A stretch of 64,000 nt of DNA from contig NZ_LXWK01000016.1 of assembly GCF_001669775.1 (NCBI RefSeq), positions 310,001 to 374,000 on the forward strand, read 5' to 3'. The number at the start of each line of letters is the position of its first letter. Position 1 is the first letter of the stretch. Below are positions 34,108 to 41,519 of this stretch, piece after piece. Both the position numbers and the translations under genes were made by a program. The notes under the pieces are model-generated. The model ran no database searches, was not told where the DNA came from, and saw nothing but the letters and a program-made list of their open reading frames with translations. This DNA is from Rheinheimera sp. SA_1. GTDB lineage: Bacteria; Pseudomonadota; Gammaproteobacteria; Enterobacterales; Alteromonadaceae.

Positions 34108-34314
34108 CGATCCCTAATCGGCAGAGATCATCAATCTGCACCCAACTTGTATTTATCTCGGTGCGCTGCCGGACATAACACTTCGATTGCTACGAGTCAG
34201 TACTATTTAAACGCTATCGGTACGCTGTCACACCGACAGGCCGTTGTTGTTGTGGGATAACCCACCTGAACATTAAGGTTTGCCAGCGCGGCAAATCATC
34301 TAAGGATATAAAAC

Positions 34315-37092
34315 ATGAACCATCTGCGACCAAAAACTTATGCCAACAAGCTAAGTTGGTGCCTCGGCGTTGTGATGACCCTGCTGCTGGCAGGTTGTAA
34401 CAGCGATGATAAAGACCCCATTCTGACGCCGGATAGTCTGACCGGCCTGACCCAGATTGTGGTAAACCCGGCTAATCCGAACATTCCTGCTGGCCTGAGC
34501 CGTCAGTTTGAAGCTCTTGGTGTGTATGCGGATGGTACTTCAGTTAATATCAGTAACCGGGTGACCTGGAATTCCGCAACCACTATGGTAGCCACTGTCA
34601 ATGCGACAGGCATGGTTAGCGCACTCACCAATGGTACATCTGTTATTTCAGCAGCCGTTGCCGGTAAAACCGGGCAAACCACGCTGACAGTCACTGATGC
34701 GGCCCTGGTTTCCATCACACTGACCCCCCTAGCTAGTACCGCCAATGCGGGTGTCGATGTACAGTTCGGTGCAACCGGCGTGTATTCCAACGGCAGCAGT
34801 CAAAATCTGACCAGCGCGGTTATATGGACATCTTCTGATCTTACCATTGCCAGCTTTAATCCCGATCGGTTACCGAACAGTGGCCTGGCCAGAGCTTTAG
34901 CTGCCGGAACCACGACCGTGACAGCCAATCTGGCCGGTATCAGCGCCAATACCACCTTTACGGTGACCGCTGCCAGTTTAACCAGCCTGGTCATTACGCC
35001 AGCCAACCCCAGCGTCATTGTCGGTCTGAACCAGCAAATGGTGGTGACCGGTACTTTCAGTGGTGGTAACAGCGTTGATTTAACCTCACAGGCCGTATGG
35101 GCCTCTGTCGATACATCATTGCTGACATTTAACACGAATGGAGCAGCGAATAGCGGTCTGGCGACCGCGATTGCTCCCGGAACAGCAGCCATCACCGCCA
35201 GTTTTGGCGGGATGACAGCCACCAGCAATGTGTTGGTAAATAGTGCTGAGCTTACGGCTTTAAGTATTACCCCGATCACTGCGACTATTGCTGCCGGGAA
35301 TAGTCAGCAGTTTATCGCAACCGGCATTTACAATAACGGGACATCAGAAAATATCACCTCTATCGTCACCTGGTCTTCGAGTGATATCAGCATTGCTTAT
35401 GTCAATCCTAATATGGCTATTGACAGTGGTTTAGCCACGACTTTGATCCCGGGTAATGTGATGATCAGCGCAACGATTGATAGCACCATGGGTACCATCA
35501 GCAACAGCGCACCTCTTACAGTGACTGATGCCATCATCACCACAGTTACCATTTCCCCAACAACTCCTCAATTGATTAATGGTTTTACTCAGCAACTAAA
35601 AGCCACCGCGAATTACAGCAACCAAACAACGGTGGATGTCACTACGACAGTGAGTTGGAGTTCAAGCGACACAACAGTCGTTACAATGAATCCAAGTGGT
35701 GTTTCAAACAGCGGTCTTGCCACGCCAGTCATGGTTGGTACTGCACTGATCACTGCGACTTTGAATGCGATGACCTCTGCAAGCGCCCAGGTAAGTGTAG
35801 TAGATGCCACCTTAACCAACATTTCCGTGACACCGTTACTGCCAGGTCTTGCTGCGGGCAATTCACAACAATTCTCTGCATCAGGTATTTTTAGCAACGG
35901 TAGCATGATGGATCTCAGTAGGTTTGTGACATGGCAAAGTGCCAATACGGTGGTCGCTACGTTTAACCCGAACTTTCAAAACAACAGTGGATTACTTACT
36001 TCGTTTGTCATCGGCAACACCGAAGTAACTGCCTCACTAAACGGCGTGCAATCAAGTACTAACTTGACTGTCACGTCGGCTACTTTGGTTAGTGTTGCCC
36101 TAACTCCAGCGACGCCGACCATGAGCAGCGGTCAAACATTACAAATGCAGTTAATCGGTACCTACACCGACAATTCCGTTGCAGATCTGACAACTGTCGC
36201 CGCCTGGTCAAGCAATAATACCAGTGTCGCGACAGTGAACCCGAATCTACAACCTGATAGTGGTTTGATCAGCGCTTTGGTGGCTGGTAGTTCTATGATT
36301 CATGCCGAAGTCACATTGGACAATTTAGAAAGAGTCTCAAGCAGCACCCTACTGACAGTCACAGGAACACTAGCTGTGAACCCTGAAGCGCCACAGCTAA
36401 ATACAGTGGCAGGTTTTGTTGTTGCAGCAAGACAAGGGATCGCTACGACCCCAGGCAGTACGCTAAGTTCTGGTGATATGGCGATCCTTGACGTCAACAG
36501 AGCTGGGATAACCGGATTTACCACTGGTGCAAATGCCGGAGAATTTACCGAGCTAACCGATGGAATCTCTTATGCGCCGGATGATACAAATCCGCCATAT
36601 CTGGTGCCAGCACCATATGCGACAAGTGCAGCGTATATCGCACAGTTGAAATCAGATGTGATGGATGTCGCTAACTACCTCGCTGAGGAAACAAATCCTG
36701 CAGCCAACGTAACCTTACTTAATAACAATGAGCTAGGCGGCGTAACGCTGAACAGAGGTGTTTATCATATCTCAGGTAATGGGATGATCAGCCAGAGCGA
36801 TTTGAGTATTGATGGTCAGGGTGATGCAAATTCAGTTTTTATTTTCTACATCAGTGGCAGCTTCAACGTTGCTGCGCTCAGCAACATCGTGCTGTTGAAT
36901 GGCGCAAAGGCGAGCAACGTTTATTGGCGCATTAGCGGCAATACCACTATCGGCACCAATAGTCAGTTCGTAGGTAATGTTTTTAGCTGGCTGACGATTC
37001 AGCTGGCAACAGGCGCTTCTGTAAATGGCCGGTTATTTTCGGTGAACGGCAACATTCTACTCGATGCCAACAGTGTCACTAAACCTTTATAA
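34315..37092 (+). CDS. Lipoprotein with seven Big2-like repeats and a DUF3494 (ice-binding-like) domain
   Basis: A 925-aa surface lipoprotein: signal peptide with lipobox LLAGC (Cys near 28). Residues about 43-680 hold seven Big_2/Ig-like repeats of roughly 90 aa, each opening with a pattern like L..I.(V/I)TP..P.(I/L).AG...QF and containing a WSS(S/N) strand and SGLAT. The C-terminal 235 residues, starting around VNPEAPQLNTVAGFVVAARQ, match DUF3494: ILDVNRAGITGF near the start, then an alternating beta-helix with NSVFIFYISGSFNVAALSNI and NVYWRISGNTTIGTNSQFVG. This fold is that of bacterial ice-binding proteins, though many members act as adhesins. The Big2 stalk suggests display away from the cell. 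An OmpA-type gene follows 28 bp later in the same direction. Confidence 0.87.
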   Translation: MNHLRPKTYANKLSWCLGVVMTLLLAGCNSDDKDPILTPDSLTGLTQIVVNPANPNIPAGLSRQFEALGVYADGTSVNISNRVTWNSATTMVATVNATGMVSALTNGTSVISAAVAGKTGQTTLTVTDAALVSITLTPLASTANAGVDVQFGATGVYSNGSSQNLTSAVIWTSSDLTIASFNPDRLPNSGLARALAAGTTTVTANLAGISANTTFTVTAASLTSLVITPANPSVIVGLNQQMVVTGTFSGGNSVDLTSQAVWASVDTSLLTFNTNGAANSGLATAIAPGTAAITASFGGMTATSNVLVNSAELTALSITPITATIAAGNSQQFIATGIYNNGTSENITSIVTWSSSDISIAYVNPNMAIDSGLATTLIPGNVMISATIDSTMGTISNSAPLTVTDAIITTVTISPTTPQLINGFTQQLKATANYSNQTTVDVTTTVSWSSSDTTVVTMNPSGVSNSGLATPVMVGTALITATLNAMTSASAQVSVVDATLTNISVTPLLPGLAAGNSQQFSASGIFSNGSMMDLSRFVTWQSANTVVATFNPNFQNNSGLLTSFVIGNTEVTASLNGVQSSTNLTVTSATLVSVALTPATPTMSSGQTLQMQLIGTYTDNSVADLTTVAAWSSNNTSVATVNPNLQPDSGLISALVAGSSMIHAEVTLDNLERVSSSTLLTVTGTLAVNPEAPQLNTVAGFVVAARQGIATTPGSTLSSGDMAILDVNRAGITGFTTGANAGEFTELTDGISYAPDDTNPPYLVPAPYATSAAYIAQLKSDVMDVANYLAEETNPAANVTLLNNNELGGVTLNRGVYHISGNGMISQSDLSIDGQGDANSVFIFYISGSFNVAALSNIVLLNGAKASNVYWRISGNTTIGTNSQFVGNVFSWLTIQLATGASVNGRLFSVNGNILLDANSVTKPL

Positions 37093-37120
37093 AAACTGGT
37101 TTTAAATTACGGAGCTGAAC

Positions 37121-38272
37121 ATGAATAATTTACACATCACTACCAAAGCGCAGTTGCTGCGTCCTTGTGGTCTGTTGATACTACTAGCATGGTTACCGGG
37201 CGTTCAAGCGGCCGATACCGACTTTGAAACCGGCAGCTGGTATCTTGGTGCTGGCGTTGGTAAATCACGCGCTAGTATCGACCAGCAACAAATCGCGCTG
37301 GATTTACAAAGTGCCGGATTTACGGTGAATAATGTCAGCCGCGATCGTCGAGACGATAGCTATAAACTCTATGGCGGTTATCAACTGATGCCGTATCTGG
37401 CACTGGAAGGCGGCTATTTTGATTTAGGCGAATTTAGCTTTCGAGCCGATACCGTGCCGATGAGTCTGTACGCTGGAGAAACCAGCATCAAAGGCATTAA
37501 CCTGGCGCTGGTTGGCACTTTACCACTGACCGACCAGCTATCGGCGCTGGCTAAATTAGGGCTGACTTACAACGACTCAGACACCCGTTTTAGCAGCAAT
37601 GGCCTGGTGGGCGTCAACAGTTTTAACAGCAGCACGCATTACACCAGCCATCAATTTGGCGTGGGTCTGGCGTATCAGTTGACGACAGCACTGGCATTGC
37701 GCCTTGAAGCTGAACGTTATCGGATCGACGATTTGGTTGGTAATAAGGGTGATATCGATGTAGTTACACTTGGCTTGACTTATCGTTATGGTTTAGCGGA
37801 CCCCTACTATGAACCTACACCGGCTCCTGAACCGGCTGCTCAATCCTATCCGGAAAGCACGCCTAGCCCAGCACCGGTCGCGCCGGTTGAAGAGCAGTTG
37901 CCGATGACTTCAGGTGTAATTGAACTCGAAGACGTGCATTTCGAGTTTGATGAGTCCAGGTTAACTCCTGCCACGCAGGCCATCTTGCGCGAGCATTTGC
38001 AAAAACTGAAAGCCAACCCTACGGCCAAAGTACGTATTGCTGGCTACACTTCAAAAAGCGGCTCTGAAAGTTATAATCAACGCCTAAGTGAACAACGTGC
38101 TGAAGCGATTAAAACCTTCCTCGTTGAAGAAGGCATTGCCAGCCCGGACCGGTTAACGACTATCGGTTTTGGTGAGCATCAAAACGCTGAGTTTGAAGCC
38201 AATCCAACGCAGTTGCGTTCGGATGCTGCAAAAGCCAATATGCGGGTATTATTCGAAATCACCGTCGAATAA
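37121..38272 (+). CDS. OmpA-family outer-membrane protein
   Basis: A 383-aa protein with a signal peptide (GLLILLAWLPGVQA). Residues about 32-225 are an eight-stranded beta-barrel (GSWYLGAGVGKSRAS, YKLYGGYQLMPYLALEGGYF, VGLAYQLTTALALRLEAERY, VTLGLTYRYG). A Pro/Ala/Glu linker (PAPEPAAQSYPESTPSPAP) joins it to a C-terminal OmpA domain (about 265-383) with HFEFDESRLTPATQAIL and the diaminopimelate-binding pattern SYNQRLSEQRAEAI. It should tie the outer membrane to peptidoglycan. It is 28 bp downstream of the Big2/DUF3494 lipoprotein and upstream of a clear terminator, so the two are probably one transcript and may act together at the cell surface. Confidence 0.92.
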   Translation: MNNLHITTKAQLLRPCGLLILLAWLPGVQAADTDFETGSWYLGAGVGKSRASIDQQQIALDLQSAGFTVNNVSRDRRDDSYKLYGGYQLMPYLALEGGYFDLGEFSFRADTVPMSLYAGETSIKGINLALVGTLPLTDQLSALAKLGLTYNDSDTRFSSNGLVGVNSFNSSTHYTSHQFGVGLAYQLTTALALRLEAERYRIDDLVGNKGDIDVVTLGLTYRYGLADPYYEPTPAPEPAAQSYPESTPSPAPVAPVEEQLPMTSGVIELEDVHFEFDESRLTPATQAILREHLQKLKANPTAKVRIAGYTSKSGSESYNQRLSEQRAEAIKTFLVEEGIASPDRLTTIGFGEHQNAEFEANPTQLRSDAAKANMRVLFEITVE

Positions 38273-38292
38273 TACCAGCAATTAAAAATGCC

Positions 38293-38319
38293 AAAACCGC
38301 CTGCGATGGGCGGTTTTTT
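38293..38319 (+). terminator. Rho-independent terminator after the OmpA gene
   Basis: AAAACCGCC pairs with GGCGGTTTT across a 7-nt loop and continues into T residues, 20 bases after the OmpA stop. It ends the Big2-OmpA transcript. Confidence 0.9.
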
Positions 38320-38394
38320 ATTGGTGCTGATCACGCACAGTACTAAAGCATTATTGCCTGTAGCAATGCCGCAGTGCAGTGTAGGATTAGCATA

Positions 38395-38547
38395 TATACC
38401 CGTCATCCTTGAAGATTCGGGGTTGTTGGCCGCCTTCACTCGCTGAAGCGTCAGTCCGACCCAGTCACATAGACAGCTATGTTCCGGGCCGGGCTTGCGC
38501 TCCAGTCGCGCAAAGTTGCCGCCTACCCGAATCTTCAATGATTTTGG
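38395..38547. repeat. Dispersed palindromic element, copy 2 (about 153 bp)
   Basis: It has the same left end as copy 1 (TATACCCGTCATCCTTGAAG, then ATTCGGGGTTGTTG), the same inner CCCAGTCACATAG...CTATGTTCCGGG stem, and the same right end (CTACCCGAATCTTCAATGAT, then TTTGG); the final GTATA is lost. It is longer than copy 1 because of extra bases in both flanks of the inner stem. It lies between the OmpA terminator and the esterase, where it produces a spurious open-frame start at 38409. It fills most of the gap 38273-38591. Confidence 0.8.
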
Positions 38548-38591
38548 CTTTAAAACTATGCGCGTTTAGCTGGAAATTTACCGGAGTCTGC

Positions 38592-39617
38592 ATGAAAAAG
38601 TCGAACTTAGTCGCTACTGTTTTTTCAATCAACTTGTTAGGAGTTGCGAGCACATTATTTACAGCAGTCGCAGTTGCGGCAACGCCACCCGCTTTACCAA
38701 AACTAAAACTGGCACCGGATATTACTGTTTCTGGCTTATCATCCGGTGGTTATATGGCTGCGCAATTTCATCTGGCTTATTCAAAGCAAGTGCAAGGCGC
38801 GGCCATTATTGCTGCCGGCCCGGTGTATTGCGCGGCCAACAGCCTGACGGTAGCATTTGCGCATTGCCTGAACAAAGCTGACAGCAAACCTGATCTCGCC
38901 GCGGCAACCCGCTACCTGCAAGCTCAACAACAAGCTGCTGGGATTGATGATTTAAATAATCTAAAAGACGACAAAGTCTGGCTGTTTCACGGCACCAAAG
39001 ATGAAACCGTGGCCAGCACGGTCAGTGATGCGTTAAAAGCGCAATATCAAACATTGGTAGATGCTGCCAATATCCGGTATATCAACGATCAGAATGTCGC
39101 ACATCATTTTCCAACCGATGGCAGTAAAGGCACCGATTGTCTGGTATCGGAAGCACCTTTTTTGGGTAATTGTCAGTATGATGCGGCCGGTTTGCTGCTA
39201 GGTCATCTACTACCGTCTTTACAGCCAAAAGCAGCAACTGCCAGCGGCGATTTACTACAAATCAATCAACATCATTTGGCAGCAGTTGCCAAAGGCCAAC
39301 TGGCAGAAAGCGGATATTTATATGTGCCTAAAAGCTGTAGTGAAGGCCAGCAATGTCGGCTGCATGTCAGTTTTCATGGCTGTAAACAATATGCCGGCGC
39401 TGTCGGCGATGCTTATGCCCGTGGCACGGGTTTAAACGAATATGCTGACACAAATCAGCTTGTAGTGTTTTATCCGCAAACCGATAAAAGCGCGATGGCG
39501 CCGTTTAATCCAAATGGTTGCTGGGATTGGTGGGGTTATAGCGGAGAAAATTATGCCACTAAACAAGGCCCACAAATGGCTGCCGTAAAACAGCTGATCG
39601 ACGCCTTGTCCCGATAA
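38592..39617 (+). CDS. Secreted PHB-depolymerase-like esterase
   Basis: A 341-aa extracellular alpha/beta hydrolase. The signal peptide is MKKSNLVATVFSINLLGVAS, ending near AVA. The nucleophile elbow is GLSSGGYMAAQF with Ser50 in the G.S.G pattern, followed by LAYSKQVQGAAIIAAGPVYC. HGTKDETV and VAHHFPTDGS supply likely Asp and His residues, and LHVSFHGCKQ and FNPNGCWDWWGYSGENY are typical of the short PHB-depolymerase family. It probably hydrolyses polyhydroxybutyrate or a related polyester outside the cell, but esterases of other specificity share this fold. An open frame extends to 38409 into the repeat; the ATG at 38592 has GGAG seven bases upstream. Confidence 0.85.
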   Translation: MKKSNLVATVFSINLLGVASTLFTAVAVAATPPALPKLKLAPDITVSGLSSGGYMAAQFHLAYSKQVQGAAIIAAGPVYCAANSLTVAFAHCLNKADSKPDLAAATRYLQAQQQAAGIDDLNNLKDDKVWLFHGTKDETVASTVSDALKAQYQTLVDAANIRYINDQNVAHHFPTDGSKGTDCLVSEAPFLGNCQYDAAGLLLGHLLPSLQPKAATASGDLLQINQHHLAAVAKGQLAESGYLYVPKSCSEGQQCRLHVSFHGCKQYAGAVGDAYARGTGLNEYADTNQLVVFYPQTDKSAMAPFNPNGCWDWWGYSGENYATKQGPQMAAVKQLIDALSR

Positions 39618-39637
39618 TATCCAATAAAGTTAACTTC

Positions 39638-39689
39638 GGTGTCAGAGTCAATTGTTAACGGAAAGCTGTTAACAATTGACTCTGACACC
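39638..39689. repeat. Perfect hairpin with 22-nt arms between convergent genes
   Basis: Arms at 39638-39659 (starting GGTGTCAGAGTCAATTG) and 39668-39689 are exact inverted copies, separated by the 8-nt loop GGAAAGCT. They contain GTTAAC at the loop side. It lies between the stops of the esterase and the GNAT gene and has no T-run, so it is not a classical terminator. The arm sequence resembles palindromes seen beside REP-associated tyrosine transposases; this is from memory and unverified. Confidence 0.85.
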
Positions 39690-39701
39690 AGAATTTACAT
39701 T

Positions 39702-40208
39702 TCAGCCAGGGAACATCTCGGCCATGTTGGTTAAAGTGTCCCCTGTCACGCGGTTAATTCGCCAATCGTGCAACATCACGGCGCCAAGTGACTGATAAAA
39801 ATCAATCGCCGGTTGATTCCAATCCAGTACCGACCACTCCAGCCGACCACAATCGCGTTCAACCGCCAGTTTGGCTAAAAAGGTGATCAGTGCTTTGCCA
39901 ATGCCTTTGCCACGCAGGTTCGGGTCGACAAACAAGTCTTCCAGATACATGCCTGGTTTAGCCAAAAAGGTGGAATAGTTGTGAAAAAACAGCGCAAAAC
40001 CTGCGGCTTTGCCCTGGTAATCTGCCATTACTACTTCGGCAAATGGCTGCGCACCAAACAAAGTCGCCCGCAGCTTTTCTTCAGTTGCAACCACTTGATC
40101 GGACAGCTTTTCATACTCAGCCAACGCCTGAATAAACTGCAGAATTTGTGGTACATCGTTGGCAGTGGCCAAACGTAAACTCAGGCCTTCAATCGTAGTT
40201 TCAATCAT
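39702..40208 (-). CDS. GNAT-family N-acetyltransferase (diamine-acetyltransferase-like)
   Basis: A 168-aa GNAT enzyme. Motif A, which binds the acetyl-CoA pyrophosphate, is LEDLFVDPNLRGKGIGKALI (R..G.G), preceded by KAAGFALFFHNYSTFLAKPG and followed by CGRLEWSVLDWNQPAIDFYQ, then SLGA. LRLATANDVPQILQFIQALA opens the fold. This arrangement resembles spermidine/diamine N-acetyltransferases, but small GNATs are hard to assign. It is 40 bp downstream of nagZ on the same strand and may share its transcript; no direct link to cell-wall recycling is known. Confidence 0.87.
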   Translation of the reverse strand: MIETTIEGLSLRLATANDVPQILQFIQALAEYEKLSDQVVATEEKLRATLFGAQPFAEVVMADYQGKAAGFALFFHNYSTFLAKPGMYLEDLFVDPNLRGKGIGKALITFLAKLAVERDCGRLEWSVLDWNQPAIDFYQSLGAVMLHDWRINRVTGDTLTNMAEMFPG

Positions 40209-40248
40209 GATATTCGCTTCTGTGTTTTATCTGAATTTACAATGGCGT

Positions 40249-41316
40249 TTATGAGCGTTCAACAATACCGGCAGCGCTGACACCACCGGTCACTTCAACG
40301 GCTTTTAATCTGGCAGCCAGTTCCACCGCCGCTTTATACCGTGGGCTTTGCGCTAACATCGTGTCCGTAATGTGTGTTTTGTGTTTTAACCGGATCAACC
40401 GCTCACTACTATGTTGCCAGTTGGCTTGCGGTAAAGTATCCAGCACTTCAATGGCGCCAGCCCGGTCGTTACAAACCAGTACCATATCGCAACCGGCGCT
40501 AAACGCAGCTTCAGCGCGCTGCTGGTAAGAACCAGCCTGATGCGCGCCTTTCATGCCTAAATCGTCAGAGAAAATCACGCCATCAAACTGCATTTCACCG
40601 CGCAACACCGTTTGTAACCAATAACTTGAAAAACCAGCGGCTTTATCGCAAAACGCCGGATACACCACATGCGCCGGCATCACGGCATCCAGCGCTTTCA
40701 GCTGCTGCAACTGGCGAAATACCGTTAAATCTAATTGCTCGATGTCGGTTTTACTGCGCCGATCGACTGGCAGCACCAGATGCGAATCTTCTTTTACACT
40801 GCCATGGCCTGGAAAATGTTTACCGGTAGTTTTCATGCCAGCTTCATGCATGCCCTTGGCAAAAGCATTCACCAGCGCCACTACTTTGGCTGGATCACTG
40901 TGAAAAGCACGGTTTCTGATCACATCACAAGCGCCCCAGATATCGGCAACTGGCGCAAACGAAATATCGATATCCTGCGCCAACACTTCTACCGCCATCA
41001 GCCATGCCATTTCAGTGGCAAAACTTTCTGCTGTGGGTAAATGTTGTTGCGCGCCAGGCCAAATCTGCCCCATCGCCGGGATCAACGTAAATTCAGGCCG
41101 GAAGCGTTGTACCCGCCCGCCTTCGTGATCAACAGCCAGCAATAACGGCTGTTTGCTGGCGGCACGGGTTTGCCGCACCAGCTCTTTTAACTGCGCTTTA
41201 TCGTGATAATTGCGGGTGAAGTAAATCACCCCGCCGACGGCCGGATGCGCTAATAATTCTTTTTCTTCTGCAGTAATTTGTGGACCTGCCAGGTCCAGCA
41301 TAACGGAGCCGATCAT
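40249..41316 (-). CDS. nagZ: Beta-N-acetylhexosaminidase NagZ
   Basis: A 355-aa cytosolic GH3 enzyme of peptidoglycan recycling that removes GlcNAc from GlcNAc-1,6-anhydroMurNAc peptides. It begins MIGSVMLDLAGPQITAEEKE, then GGVIYFTRNYHDKAQLKELV and VDHEGGRVQRFR. The NagZ signature KHFPGHGSVKEDSHL (His/Asp acid-base dyad) is intact, and the nucleophile Asp lies in IFSDDLGMKGA. Length fits E. coli NagZ (341). The frame opens earlier at a TTG (41355), but ATG 41316 gives the family N-terminus. It has no neighbours from the recycling pathway. NagZ products feed AmpR-type beta-lactamase induction in species that have it. Confidence 0.95.
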   Translation of the reverse strand: MIGSVMLDLAGPQITAEEKELLAHPAVGGVIYFTRNYHDKAQLKELVRQTRAASKQPLLLAVDHEGGRVQRFRPEFTLIPAMGQIWPGAQQHLPTAESFATEMAWLMAVEVLAQDIDISFAPVADIWGACDVIRNRAFHSDPAKVVALVNAFAKGMHEAGMKTTGKHFPGHGSVKEDSHLVLPVDRRSKTDIEQLDLTVFRQLQQLKALDAVMPAHVVYPAFCDKAAGFSSYWLQTVLRGEMQFDGVIFSDDLGMKGAHQAGSYQQRAEAAFSAGCDMVLVCNDRAGAIEVLDTLPQANWQHSSERLIRLKHKTHITDTMLAQSPRYKAAVELAARLKAVEVTGGVSAAGIVERS

Positions 41317-41460
41317 GGAATGGGATTCTCTTGTGGTTAAATTAAACGACTGCAACTTCAGGAAAAGGTGGAATAGCTGCAGATCAGTGAATGCTAATAA
41401 GACCTTTACTTTACCCCATGCGCAGCCACAAAAAAACCGTAATCTGGTAAAAGCGCTGAA

Positions 41461-41494
41461 AACAACAAAACCGACGAAAGTCGGTTTTGTTGTT
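41461..41494. terminator. Bidirectional terminator (15-bp stem)
   Basis: AACAACAAAACCGAC (41461-41475) pairs exactly with 41480-41494 across a GAAA tetraloop. Located 26 bases downstream of the fadE stop on the minus strand, it most likely ends fadE transcription before the nagZ promoter region. The T-rich stem end serves as the U-tract. Confidence 0.85.
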
Positions 41495-41519
41495 GGAAAA
41501 GCGACGTTAGAAAATAGAC

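Noticed and set aside
38409-38591. Extra N-terminal part of the PHB-depolymerase-like gene
   Set aside because: It is translated repeat DNA; the signal peptide and ribosome-binding site support ATG 38592.
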